Source: Planococcus sp. MB-3u-03 (GTDB lineage Bacteria; Bacillota; Bacilli; Bacillales_A; Planococcaceae). Taken from it: a stretch of 64,000 bases of DNA. Position 1 is the stretch's first letter. Every line of letters starts with the position of its first letter. The translations under genes and the position numbers were made by a program. Under the pieces are notes generated by a model. It was not told the DNA's origin and ran no database searches. It saw only the letters and a list, made by a program, of their open reading frames with translations. Location of the stretch: positions 2,833,501 through 2,897,500 of the forward strand of contig NZ_CP025135.1 in the NCBI RefSeq assembly GCF_002833405.1, read 5' to 3'. Shown here piece by piece: positions 51,810 to 60,331 of the stretch.

Positions 51810-52073
51810 GGGGAATCGCTTCTTGGATCCGACGTATTTGAAGTTAGCGAGGGTTTGCTTGCGGAATTGTTTCGGTGTTTGGAATGAAGCTTCGCTTGGC
51901 TAGTCGCCGCCTGGCTTTGGGTTGGCCTCTTGCCATAAGACAGGAAGAACGCCTGTCTTACGGCGTCGGCTCACCCTTGGCGCTAGGCGGCTGAGTGATT
52001 TCATTAAGTCGAGTTTATTTAAACAGATTTGCTTCTATAGTTAGTTGCCGGCTAGTGGGGGAATCGCTTCTTG
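51810..52073. repeat. Direct repeats flanking a long hairpin
   Basis: A 17-bp direct repeat, GGGGAATCGCTTCTTGG, stands at 51810-51826 and 52057-52073. Between them (51903-51993) nested inverted repeats form a long imperfect hairpin: GCCGCCT/AGGCGGC outside, then GGGTTGGCC/GGCTCACCC, then GCCATAAGACAGG/CCTGTCTTACGGC with loop AAGAACG. No coding potential is seen in 51711-52140. It could be a dispersed repeat or a structured RNA. Confidence 0.55.
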
Positions 52074-52140
52074 GGTGATGGCATCTTGTAATGAAGTAGT
52101 TGAGTCAAAAAGCTATTCGGATAGTGAATGACGCCATATA

Positions 52141-52170
52141 AAAACCCGGCTGATGGATCAGCCGGGTTTT
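52141..52170. terminator. Terminator after yocH-like gene
   Basis: AAAACCCGGCTGAT/ATCAGCCGGGTTTT with a GG centre. Confidence 0.88.
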
Positions 52171-52172
52171 GC

Positions 52173-52736
52173 TTATTTTAGGATTTTAACTTTTACGTTT
52201 TTGCGTCCCCATTTAAGCGCTTGGCTTTGAGTTGGGATGAAGACGTCGATTTTCTTACCTTTGATTGCGCCGCCTGTATCGCCCGCGATTGCGGTGCCGT
52301 AGCCTTCCACCCATACTTTAGAACCGAGCGGGATGACTTTCGGGTCGACTGCGATGACTTTAAGCCCTGGGTTCTTTTTCAGGTTAATGCCCGTTCTCGT
52401 GATCCCGGAGCATCCTTTGCAATACGCCGTATAGGCTGTCGCGGAAACAGTGAATTCTTTCACCACTTTATCTTTGCTTGAAGATGGAGTTGATGGTTTA
52501 GAGATAGTTTGAGCTGTTGTTTTTTTCAATTTCAATTGTTGTTTCGGGAAGATTAAATTCGATTTCAAACCGTTATATGATTTCAAGTTAGTTACAGATA
52601 CTTTTGTTTGCTGAGAAATTTTATAAAGTGTATCTCCGCTTTTAACTGTGTAAACGTTCGATGCTGCAGAAGTCGTAAGTGAAGTACCGAGTAATAAAAG
52701 CATTGCCATTCCTAAAGCCGCCAATAATTTTTTCAA
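52173..52736 (-). CDS. LysM and 3D domain cell-wall protein (YocH-like)
   Basis: This 187-residue secreted protein has a signal peptide (MKKLLAALGMAMLLLLGTSLTTSAAS), one LysM peptidoglycan-binding domain (YTVKSGDTLYKISQQTKVSVTNLKSYNGL), a Ser/Thr/Pro linker, and a C-terminal 3D domain with the conserved aspartates of AVDPKVIPLGSKVWVEGYG, GDTGGAIKG and IDVFIP. This is the layout of YocH, a muralytic enzyme of the lytic-transglycosylase-like class acting outside the cell. In Bacillus yocH is under WalR; I did not find a clean WalR repeat here. AGGGGATAGG lies upstream. Confidence 0.9.
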   Translation of the reverse strand: MKKLLAALGMAMLLLLGTSLTTSAASNVYTVKSGDTLYKISQQTKVSVTNLKSYNGLKSNLIFPKQQLKLKKTTAQTISKPSTPSSSKDKVVKEFTVSATAYTAYCKGCSGITRTGINLKKNPGLKVIAVDPKVIPLGSKVWVEGYGTAIAGDTGGAIKGKKIDVFIPTQSQALKWGRKNVKVKILK

Positions 52737-52921
52737 GTTCCTATCCCCTTTACCTGTCGGATGATTGTGCCTTGCGTAAATCGGTTGAAAGCTTTTCAGT
52801 AAAATTAAAATAGCACGGCAAGGTTACAATCATGTGACAGCAATAGGCATATTTGATGACAATTACGCTTTTTTTCGTGACAAAAGAACCCGTTCCATTA
52901 AAAATCTGTATCAATCAATAG

Positions 52922-52963
52922 AAAAAAGGCCCTTTCCAAAGCTTTTGCAGCTTGGAAAAGGCC
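52922..52963 (-). terminator. Terminator of dbpA
   Basis: On the minus strand AGGCCTTTTCCAAGC pairs with GCTTTGGAAAGGGCCT and TTTTTTC follows. In the rest of the 52737-52921 gap GATTGT..CCTTGC (52818-52831) pairs with GCAAGG.ACAATC (52763-52775), which I could not match to a known leader. Confidence 0.85.
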
Positions 52964-52968
52964 TGAGA

Positions 52969-54414
52969 TTATTTTTTCGCTTTATGAACTTTTAAGGTCT
53001 TGCCTTTGACGGTTTTGTCTTTCATCGCCTTCAAGACATGCAGCCCTTTGCCATTCAAAATGTCAATATAGGTAACAGTATCCTGGATTTTGATGATGCC
53101 GATATCTTCCGCCGTGATGCCAGGTATACTGGTCAAAGTCCCAACAAAATCGACAGCGCGCAGCTTTTTCTTCTTGCCGCCGTTGAAATAGAGCTTCATG
53201 ATGTCTTGGTTGAGCGCTGCCGCTTTATGTTTCTTCGGCTTCTGGCGGCTCTCGATCTTGTCTTCGAACGCCGGTTTTGCCAAAGCAACCTGTTCTCTTG
53301 ATGGCCGTTCAACGCACGTGATTTCAAATCCTAAATAATCTTCCGTTTCTTTCAGGAATTTATCCTCAAACGGCGTGACAAAAGAAATTGCCTTGCCGCT
53401 CTTGCCGGCACGCCCTGTGCGTCCAGCACGGTGGACATAACTTTCTTTCTCGAGCGGAAAATCATAATTGATGACATGAGTAATGCCGTCGATATCGATG
53501 CCGCGTGCCGCGACGTCTGTCGCAACCAAATAACGGAACTCGCCGCGGCGAAAATCATCCATGACGCCGAAACGGTCTTCTTGGGTCATGCCGCCGTGCA
53601 ATTGATCGCTTGTGTAGAACAGGCGTTCAAGCCCTTCCGACACAGCATCGACTTGGTCTTTCGTGCGGCAGAAAATGATGCAGCTATCCGGATTCTCGAC
53701 TACAGTGACGTCGCGCAGCAACTGGAATTTATCCTGCTCTTTCACGATGATGAGTGAATGCTCGATACGCTCTTCTAACGTATCGGCTGCCTGGATTCCG
53801 ATATAGCGCGGGGAGCGCATGAAATCGCGCTGCAACTTCTCTAAATGTCCTGGAAAGGTTGCCGAAAACAGCATCGTCGTCCGTTCTTTTGGCAACTGCT
53901 TGATGATCGATTCAACTTGTTCGATAAAGCCCATATTGAGCATTTCATCTGCTTCATCCAACACCAAATACTCGATTTTTTCGAGCTTCAAGGTGCCTTT
54001 TTCGATATGATCGAGCACACGACCAGGCGTTCCGACGACGATGTGGCATTTTTGCTTCAGCTCTTCCTTTTGATACGCAAACGGATGCTTGCCATAGATC
54101 GCTGCGGCTTTGATGCGCTTGAATCGGCCGATGTGGGTGATGTCTTCTTTCACTTGGTCGGCAAGTTCACGGGTCGGTGTCAAGACGAGCGCCTGGGGCT
54201 TGTTTTCATCCCAATCGACAAGTTCGCACAACGGAATGCCGAATGCGGCTGTCTTGCCGCTGCCGGTTTGCGATTTGACGGTCAAATCATTCTTTTCAAG
54301 GGCGGCGGGAATGACTTGCTGCTGTACTTCGGTCGGCTGTTGGTATCCAAGGCCTTCTAGCGCTTTTACGATGGGCTCGCTAATGCCATAATCTTTAAAT
54401 TGGTTCGTGTTCAT
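52969..54414 (-). CDS. dbpA: DEAD-box RNA helicase DbpA/YxiN
   Basis: This 481-residue helicase has the Q motif ([26 protein letters not shown]), [26 protein letters not shown], and [10 protein letters not shown]-terminal DbpA RNA-binding domain ([47 protein letters not shown]) follows; this domain directs YxiN/DbpA to hairpin 92 of 23S rRNA. It helps assemble the large ribosomal subunit. The start is the ATG at 54414 after GGAGAAC; a longer frame from 54435 has a weaker site. Own terminator. Confidence 0.94.
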   Translation of the reverse strand: MNTNQFKDYGISEPIVKALEGLGYQQPTEVQQQVIPAALEKNDLTVKSQTGSGKTAAFGIPLCELVDWDENKPQALVLTPTRELADQVKEDITHIGRFKRIKAAAIYGKHPFAYQKEELKQKCHIVVGTPGRVLDHIEKGTLKLEKIEYLVLDEADEMLNMGFIEQVESIIKQLPKERTTMLFSATFPGHLEKLQRDFMRSPRYIGIQAADTLEERIEHSLIIVKEQDKFQLLRDVTVVENPDSCIIFCRTKDQVDAVSEGLERLFYTSDQLHGGMTQEDRFGVMDDFRRGEFRYLVATDVAARGIDIDGITHVINYDFPLEKESYVHRAGRTGRAGKSGKAISFVTPFEDKFLKETEDYLGFEITCVERPSREQVALAKPAFEDKIESRQKPKKHKAAALNQDIMKLYFNGGKKKKLRAVDFVGTLTSIPGITAEDIGIIKIQDTVTYIDILNGKGLHVLKAMKDKTVKGKTLKVHKAKK

Positions 54415-54496
54415 AAGTTCTCCTTCTCCGTTCATCTGTCTTATCTCTTCATTATGGCACGGATCGGGCAGTTTTGCAGTTGAGCGATTATTGCCA

Positions 54497-55288
54497 TTAT
54501 TGGTCGAGCAAGCTGACGGAGACTTTCACATCGAGCGATTGGCTGCCGCCTCTATAGACGCCCTGGACTGGACTGACATCGTTGTAATCACGTCCTGTGC
54601 CAACGCGGATATGGTTTTCCAGCGCTTCTACGTTATTCGTTGGATCGAGCCCGACCCAGCCGATGCCCGGCACCATGACTTCAACCCAAGCGTGGCTCGC
54701 TGCGTCACCGACAAGCGCGGAATCTTCCCCAACGTAGAGATAGCCGCTGACATAGCGCGCTGGGATGTTTTTGCTGCGCAAGATGCCGAGCATAACGTGC
54801 GTAATGTCTTGGCACACGCCTTTTTTCAGGTTGAACGATTCACTCGCTGTTGTCGTAACGGTCGTTGAATCGCCGTCATAAGTGAAATGATCGAATAAAT
54901 ATTCCATTACGTCGATAGAGTATTGCACCGGATTGCTCATGTCCCCGAGTTCTCGATCAACCAATTCCATTTGCTCTGGCAACATATACGTATATGCAGT
55001 GTTGCTCAAATACGCCATATAGTGTTCGGCAAATAATTGGGAATGGAAAATGACGTTCATCTCCGGCGAATAATCGATACGGTGGATAAACGGGCTTTTC
55101 TGAATGCTGACAATGGATGTTGCCTTCACTTCGAGGTGCTGGTGGTGTTCGGCGATAAAGAATGTCTCGACATTATTGCCGAAGATGTCCACATGATTTG
55201 TCGTCAATGTTGCCGGTGTGATGTCCGCACGGTACGACAGAAGGCGCTGGCATTCATCCGTTCTCGGTTTCAAGCGGATGGTATTCAT
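54497..55288 (-). CDS. Transglutaminase-like protein of the ATP-grasp/alpha-E cluster
   Basis: This 263-residue protein has an N-terminal beta domain ([29 protein letters not shown]) and a transglutaminase-like core with Cys in [32 protein letters not shown], His in [23 protein letters not shown] and the following Asp. Such cores are peptidases or amide-forming enzymes. It overlaps the alpha-E gene by 4 bp. The trio of circularly permuted ATP-grasp, alpha-E and transglutaminase is widespread in bacteria, and peptide ligation or cleavage has been proposed for it on genome-context grounds. The substrate is unknown. Confidence 0.88.
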   Translation of the reverse strand: MNTIRLKPRTDECQRLLSYRADITPATLTTNHVDIFGNNVETFFIAEHHQHLEVKATSIVSIQKSPFIHRIDYSPEMNVIFHSQLFAEHYMAYLSNTAYTYMLPEQMELVDRELGDMSNPVQYSIDVMEYLFDHFTYDGDSTTVTTTASESFNLKKGVCQDITHVMLGILRSKNIPARYVSGYLYVGEDSALVGDAASHAWVEVMVPGIGWVGLDPTNNVEALENHIRVGTGRDYNDVSPVQGVYRGGSQSLDVKVSVSLLDQ

Positions 55289-56367
55289 GCTTTGGTCAAC
55301 GATTGTTTCGTAGTCAAAATATTGGTATGCTCGATTTTGTATTTCATAGAAGTTATTCCTTTCATGTCCATCCCTTGGGATTGGAACGCCATCGCTGTTT
55401 CCGCTTCGGGATCCGTTAAATAATAAGTGCTGGAGAAAATCCGACTGATTTCGTTGCAGCCATCCTGGAAACGGTTCAGGAAATGCATCAATTCGTCCGA
55501 ATCCAAAGATTCGATATCCGTCTCACTGAAGGAAGTGCGGACCTCGTCGAGTTTTGCGTACAACTCCCATGAATAATGGGACACTTTGCCCCCTTCAAGT
55601 TCTTCGACCGCATCCCGTACATGATCGAGGCAATATCGGATCGATCTCGGGAAGGTCTTGTCTGAGATCAAAAAAGCCAATACGTTCTTCGGTTCCATGC
55701 GCGGCGGATTGCTCTTTAAGTAGGCGTTATAGCCATTGGTCATCCGGAGCGCCGCCAGCCAGAAATAATAATCATCGGTCTTTTCTTTCCTGACACGTTC
55801 ACGCGTCCTCTCGCAGACGACATTCAAGATGCGTGCCGTCTTTTCCGCGCGTTCGAGCCATTTGGCGATTTTAATCATTTGATACGCCACACCCCGCGAC
55901 ATCGAGGACTCAACAATTCCCTGAGAAATAAGCGAAGTCGTTTTAACGTTCTCCAGAAACGACCTCATGTCACGGACAGAACTGTTTTTCAAATCCATGT
56001 CCGTCAATGACAGATATGCGCGGTTCCATGTTTCCCAATAATCATCAGGGATATGGTCCCGGCTGATGCGGGCATTTTCACGGACGACCATGGTGCAGCT
56101 GGCGACTGAATTGGAATTTTCCTGCGCCATCGCCAAATACTGCACCAGCTCCGATTCTTCATAGGTCGGGTTGGCTTTGATCCGGCGCATCGTTTCCGTC
56201 GAATCGCAGATTTCAAAAATCAACCGCCAATCTGAGTCACGCACCAGCTCTTCATCGGCCGCTTCGATCATTTGCAGCAATTGCACGTCGAGGATGCGTG
56301 CATTGTTCTCCGCCCGCTCGACATTCCGGGACATCCAATACAATGAATTTGCAACACGGCTTAACAT
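55285..56367 (-). CDS. Alpha-E domain protein
   Basis: This 360-residue all-helical protein starts MLSRVANSLYWMSRNVERAENNARILDVQL, the family's hallmark, and repeats the pattern at MIKIAKWLERAEKTARILNV. It is rich in conserved charged residues but has no known catalytic motif. The ATG follows the ATP-grasp stop directly (TAAATG). Alpha-E is found almost only beside or fused to the ATP-grasp and transglutaminase partners and may hold the substrate or the complex together. Confidence 0.88.
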   Translation of the reverse strand: MLSRVANSLYWMSRNVERAENNARILDVQLLQMIEAADEELVRDSDWRLIFEICDSTETMRRIKANPTYEESELVQYLAMAQENSNSVASCTMVVRENARISRDHIPDDYWETWNRAYLSLTDMDLKNSSVRDMRSFLENVKTTSLISQGIVESSMSRGVAYQMIKIAKWLERAEKTARILNVVCERTRERVRKEKTDDYYFWLAALRMTNGYNAYLKSNPPRMEPKNVLAFLISDKTFPRSIRYCLDHVRDAVEELEGGKVSHYSWELYAKLDEVRTSFSETDIESLDSDELMHFLNRFQDGCNEISRIFSSTYYLTDPEAETAMAFQSQGMDMKGITSMKYKIEHTNILTTKQSLTKA

Positions 56368-57825
56368 TTACGCATCCTCCCCTTCTTCTTTCTTTTTGAA
56401 CACCCACGTGTCTTTTCCGCCGCCGCCTTGTGAAGAGTTGACGACAAGCGAGCCTTCTTTCAGCGCGACGCGGGATAATCCGCCAGGCAGGACATGAGTC
56501 GTCTCACCCCTCATGACGAACACCCTAAGATCCACGTGGCAAGGGTAGAACTTGTCTCCTTGATAAGCAGGGGCACGCGACAGCTTGATCGTCGGCTGCG
56601 CTATATACTGATGAGGTGTTTCGATAATTTTTTCCCTGAACTTTTCAATCAGCTCCTTCGAGGCATGCGGGCCAACGAGCATGTCATAGCCGCCGGACGC
56701 CCCTACGTTTTTAACGACGAGCTCTTCAAGATGCTCGAGTACCCATTCCCGATCTTCGGGCTTATCAAGCAAATAAGTTTTCACATTGTCGATGATCGGT
56801 TCTTCGCCTAAATAATAGCGGATCATCTCCGGCACATACGCATAGATCGCTTTGTCATCTGCGACGCCGTTGCCGACCGCATTCAAAATCGCGACATTAC
56901 CTTTTTGATAAGCTTCCATCACACCCCTTACACCGAGTGCGGAATCTGAACGGAAGGATTCTGGATCCAAAAAATCGTCGTCGATGCGGCGGTAGATAAT
57001 ATCGACGCGTTTCAGCCCCCGGATCGATTTCATATAGACGATATTATTTCGGACGACCAGATCGCGCCCTTCGACTAAATCCATGCCCATCTGCTGGGCC
57101 AGGAAGACATGATCGTAATAAGCCGAGTTGTACATGCCAGGCGTCAAGAGCACGGCAAACGGTTTGTCTTTTCTCCCATTTGGGGCATGGGCCAAAATCG
57201 AATCATGCAAAAAGCTCATTTGATGCTCGAGCGTCCTTACCGAATGGTTGACGAAAAACTCGGGGTATACTTGCCGCATGACATATCGGTTCTGATACAC
57301 ATACGACAATCCGGACGGGTTGCGCAAATTATCTTCCAGCACATGGTATTTGCCGGTTTCGTCACGTATTAAGTCGATCCCTGCCAAAAAGATATGGTTG
57401 TTGAGCGGGATATCGACGCCTTTCATTTGCCGTTCGTAATAATAAGGATTGTCTTGAACCAAATGGCGCGGCACAATTCCCGCTTCAATAATATTTTGGT
57501 CATGGTAGACATCATCCAAAAAACGATTCAACGCCTCTGCGCGCTGTGTCATTCCTTTTTCGACGACTTCCCACTCTTCCGGCGGAATGATGATCGGCAC
57601 AAAGTCGAACGGCATCGTCCGTTCAGTTCCTACATTATTATGGTATACGGTGAACGTGATGCCTTGGCGCAGAAACGATAGCTGCGCCGTTTCATGCTTT
57701 TCCCTTAATTCATCTTCTGAAAATCGTTTGATCACTTCGTGAAAAGTTTCATAATGGGCTTTCGGTTTTCCATCTGGCATAAACATTTCGTCAAAAAATG
57801 GACTGGTTCTGTAATCATTAAACAC
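56368..57825 (-). CDS. Circularly permuted ATP-grasp protein
   Basis: This 485-residue enzyme belongs to the CP_ATPgrasp_1/DUF404-407 family: RQGITFTVYHNNVGTERTMPFDFVPIIIP, YHVLEDNLRNPSGLSYVYQNR, DIIYRRIDDDFLDPESFRSDS, and HPG-like end VLPGGLSRVALKEGSLVVNSSQGGGGKDTWV. ATP-grasp enzymes join a carboxylate to an amine via acyl-phosphate, so peptide-bond synthesis is likely. The start is a GTG at 57825 with AGAGGGGG upstream. First of the three-gene operon. Confidence 0.9.
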   Translation of the reverse strand: MFNDYRTSPFFDEMFMPDGKPKAHYETFHEVIKRFSEDELREKHETAQLSFLRQGITFTVYHNNVGTERTMPFDFVPIIIPPEEWEVVEKGMTQRAEALNRFLDDVYHDQNIIEAGIVPRHLVQDNPYYYERQMKGVDIPLNNHIFLAGIDLIRDETGKYHVLEDNLRNPSGLSYVYQNRYVMRQVYPEFFVNHSVRTLEHQMSFLHDSILAHAPNGRKDKPFAVLLTPGMYNSAYYDHVFLAQQMGMDLVEGRDLVVRNNIVYMKSIRGLKRVDIIYRRIDDDFLDPESFRSDSALGVRGVMEAYQKGNVAILNAVGNGVADDKAIYAYVPEMIRYYLGEEPIIDNVKTYLLDKPEDREWVLEHLEELVVKNVGASGGYDMLVGPHASKELIEKFREKIIETPHQYIAQPTIKLSRAPAYQGDKFYPCHVDLRVFVMRGETTHVLPGGLSRVALKEGSLVVNSSQGGGGKDTWVFKKKEEGEDA

Positions 57826-57910
57826 GTGGCCGAACCCCCTCTGTTAGAATACCGCCAGTAAATCTCGTTGATTTTTAAAAGATATGAATTTTCTGTCTAC
57901 TGTAGGGAAA

Positions 57911-57940
57911 GAAAAAGCCATGCCCATGCTCGGCATAGCT
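57911..57940 (-). terminator. Terminator after YtxH-like gene
   Basis: On the minus strand AGCTATGCC/GGGCATGGCT with a 6-nt loop, then TTTTTCTTT. Confidence 0.6.
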
Positions 57941-57965
57941 GTTCTTTGTTCTATTATAACCGAAG

Positions 57966-58502
57966 TTATTTTTTCGTTGTGCCATCATTTGAAGATTTGT
58001 CAGAAGATGAATCATTTTCCAGATTCTTTTTCAAGGATTCTGTGTATGCAGTGCTGCCGCCGAATGCGCCGCCGCTTGGTTTATCAGATTCTGAAGAAGA
58101 ACCAACGGACGAGTCTATATTACCCGAAGATGTCGTTCGGTTTGCTGAAGAATCCGAGCCTTTTGTTTCGCCGACTTCATCCTGGACAGTTTTGTTCGCT
58201 TGGTCGAGCGCGTCTTTTTCTTTGTCCATCATTTGCTGCTGCTTTTCGATTGTCGTCTTGACCGTATCCACTGCTTTGTTGATATGAGGCTTTACTTTGT
58301 CGACCATGCCTCCCGATTGTTCATTGAAGCGGTCCAAATTCTTTTTGATATTTTCTTTCATATCGGCTGTATTCATCGAAGAGCTGCCTGTATTTTGTGT
58401 GCTGCCTGTTTCCGATTTTTTCTGCGTCATCGCTGCCCCGATTGCCGCGCCTACTCCGAGCAGTACGAGCTTACTGAAAAACCCACCTGATTTTCTTGCC
58501 AT
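57966..58502 (-). CDS. YtxH-like general-stress-type protein
   Basis: This 178-residue protein has a short N-terminal hydrophobic segment (GFFSKLVLLGVGAAIGAAMTQ) and then low-complexity, Ser/Asp/Lys-rich text with a predicted coiled helix (MKENIKKNLDRFNEQSGGMVDKVKPHINKAVDTVKTTIEKQQQMMDKEKDALDQ). This matches YtxH-like proteins, which are membrane-tethered and often under general stress control; function is unknown. AAAGGAGGAG precedes the ATG. Single gene. Confidence 0.78.
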   Translation of the reverse strand: MARKSGGFFSKLVLLGVGAAIGAAMTQKKSETGSTQNTGSSSMNTADMKENIKKNLDRFNEQSGGMVDKVKPHINKAVDTVKTTIEKQQQMMDKEKDALDQANKTVQDEVGETKGSDSSANRTTSSGNIDSSVGSSSESDKPSGGAFGGSTAYTESLKKNLENDSSSDKSSNDGTTKK

Positions 58503-58590
58503 TTTATGATCTCCTCCTTCATTTGATAAAGCTTAGTGTAGTAAGTATAGACGAAATTGCCTATTCTCAAACATCGCTTACCAAAAGGAA

Positions 58591-58620
58591 AAGGACACCC
58601 TTGTGATAAGGCGTCCTTTA
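58591..58620 (-). terminator. Terminator of the HD-GYP gene
   Basis: On the minus strand AAAGGACGCCTT/AAGGGTGTCCTTT with a 5-nt loop overlaps the stop codon and is followed by TCCTTTT. Confidence 0.6.
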
Positions 58621-59532
58621 CGGTGTATCTATTAATTTGCCTTCTTCTAACAATACTTGCTTGAATGCTTTTACGACGTCTTCATCATATTGGATGCCGA
58701 TCAGCCGATCGAGTTCGTCCATCGCATATTGGGCAGTGAACGCAGAACGGTAGGCGCGGTCTTCCGTCATCGCATCGAAAGTATCGCAAACACCGATAAT
58801 TTTCGCTTCAAGCAGGATTTCGTCGCCTTTCAAGCCGAATGGATAGCCCCGCCCATTCACTCGTTCGTGATGCTGCTCGACAATGTCGGCGATATCTTTA
58901 TAAGGGGTGTCGCGGATCATAGCAGCGCCGTCTCCTGGATGTTTTTTCACCAGGTCAAATTCTTCGTCCGTCAATTTGGAAGGCTTTTTCAATACTTCTT
59001 CAGGAATATTGATTTTGCCGATGTCGTGGAGAAGAGACGCCAGGAACAATGATTCTGTACGTTCTCTTGTTAGTCTCATTTTGGATGCCGTCTTAATTGC
59101 ATAACTGGCTACTCGGAAACTATGATTAAATGTATAACGATCTTTATGCTCAACTTTTTCACCAATTTTTCTCAGCTCCGCAATCATTTTGCTGGCATAG
59201 TGGAAGACAGGAAAATTTGAAACAGATAATAAAACAACTGTCTCTAAAACTGTAAAGTTGACTGGGGATTCTAATTCTTTGCATGAAAAGAAATCTTCTT
59301 TGACGAGATGGACTTCTTTACCTTCTATTTCCGCCTGAATTTCCCCTTCTAATATGTAGTAGAATTCGTGAGCCTCAGTGGCTTCGCTCGGAATCAAAAT
59401 AAAAGTATTATCTTTTAAAATAGTTTGTTTCATCAGTTCCAAACCACTACCTCTAGCCAATAAAGAAAGAGTAGTAGCATCGTTTTCAACTTTTTCCAGA
59501 TATTTACCTTTTAGTATATCCAAGCCTTTCAC
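58618..59532 (-). CDS. Cupin / HD-GYP phosphodiesterase
   Basis: This 304-residue protein has a cupin-like sensor (residues about 25-110; SEATEAHEFYYILEGEIQAEIEGKEVHLVKEDFFS) and then an HD-GYP domain: HSFRVASYAIKTASKM, LLHDIGKINIPEEVL, HPGDGAAMI, and HHERVNGRGYPFGLKGDEI. HD-GYP enzymes open cyclic di-GMP or related dinucleotides. No GGDEF domain is attached. The start is probably the GTG at 59532 after GGGGATGTG: the longer ATG at 59586 lies inside the terminator hairpin of the upstream gene. A soluble ligand may set phosphodiesterase activity through the cupin. Confidence 0.87.
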   Translation of the reverse strand: MKGLDILKGKYLEKVENDATTLSLLARGSGLELMKQTILKDNTFILIPSEATEAHEFYYILEGEIQAEIEGKEVHLVKEDFFSCKELESPVNFTVLETVVLLSVSNFPVFHYASKMIAELRKIGEKVEHKDRYTFNHSFRVASYAIKTASKMRLTRERTESLFLASLLHDIGKINIPEEVLKKPSKLTDEEFDLVKKHPGDGAAMIRDTPYKDIADIVEQHHERVNGRGYPFGLKGDEILLEAKIIGVCDTFDAMTEDRAYRSAFTAQYAMDELDRLIGIQYDEDVVKAFKQVLLEEGKLIDTP

Positions 59533-59553
59533 AAATTCACATCCCCTGAAATA

Positions 59554-59586
59554 TAAAAATGAGAGTAAAGTTTCCTCTACTCTCAT
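59554..59586 (-). terminator. Terminator after the small secreted protein gene
   Basis: On the minus strand ATGAGAGTA/TACTCTCAT with a 10-nt loop, then TTTTT. It lies directly upstream of the HD-GYP gene and shows that gene must start further in. Confidence 0.75.
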
Positions 59587-59618
59587 ACTACTCTTTTTAT
59601 TAATTATCTACAATATTC

Positions 59619-60087
59619 TTACCAGGAAACCACAATGATCGGATCAATCTTAGCAGTTTTATCAGCGAAATCTTCTTCAACTAGGACAATGTCTGCCACG
59701 ATTCCTGATGCAGTTGCTTTTTCAATTCCTTCTAACGTAATTTCTTCAGCTTTTTTCTGCAACGCTTTAATCAATTGCGCGATTTCTTCTTCGTAATCTG
59801 CCGTAAGCTCGGCTTGTTTCGCTACGTCTTCTTCAGAAGCTAATTTATTGATATATTTCTCATGCAACTCAGCGGCTTTTCTTGGTTTTGACAATTTCAG
59901 CCTCGATTCTTGCATTAACGCTATTGATATCTTTGATCGCTGCCTGGATTTCTTCGCTCATCCCTTCCTCAATTTCATAGTATGGGACTTCTGATACTAC
60001 TAGTAGTTCTTCCGCAAAAGCTCCGTTCGCCAACGATAAAATCATTAGGAATGACAAAGTGACAGCAGCAATACTTTTCTTTAACAT
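59619..60087 (-). CDS. Small secreted helical protein (frameshifted)
   Basis: From the ATG at 60087 (CAGGGGAA upstream) comes a clear signal peptide (MLKKSIAAVTLSFLMILSLANGAFA) and an acidic start (EELLVVSEVPYYEIEEGMSEEIQAAIKDINSVNARIEAEIVKT). The frame then breaks near 59877, and a helical C-terminal part (KAAELHEKYINKLASEEDVAKQAELTADYEEEIAQLIKAL to DPIIVVSW) continues in another frame. One A too many or two too few in AAGAAAAG would join them, giving about 155 residues. The family is not recognised. It may be a coiled helical surface protein. Confidence 0.65.
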
Positions 60088-60279
60088 TACATTTCCCCTG
60101 ACAGTTTAGTTATATTTGTAGGTTACGAATACCTGGTATGACTATATTCAAGGTTAACCATAGTCCTACAATGAATAGTATATAAACCAGGACTTTGGCA
60201 CAATACGAATGTAAAAATTAACAAAAAATAAATATTTGTATTTTCTGAAAAATGCTCTATTGTAATTATTCTTTTACCA
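60088..60279. other. AT-rich intergenic region
   Basis: No gene is seen. It holds the presumed promoter of the secreted-protein gene on the minus strand, but I could not fix the hexamers. Confidence 0.4.
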
Positions 60280-60318
60280 AAAAAAGAGTTCGCAGCTTTA
60301 CATTGCGAACTCTTTTTT
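60280..60318. terminator. Terminator of gltBD
   Basis: AAAAAGAGTTCGCA/TGCGAACTCTTTTT around a 9-nt loop, with A and T runs, lies just after the gltD stop. Confidence 0.93.
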
Positions 60319-60331
60319 ACTGAAATCTTAT

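Noticed and set aside
52763..52831. Inverted repeat upstream of the yocH-like gene as a cyclic di-AMP riboswitch
   Set aside because: The arms pair (GATTGT..CCTTGC with GCAAGG.ACAATC), but the conserved ydaO-type sequence blocks are absent and a promoter may lie within the repeat.
59533..59586. ATG start at 59586 for the HD-GYP gene
   Set aside because: It lies inside the stem of a terminator hairpin of the upstream gene. The GTG at 59532 has a good ribosome site.
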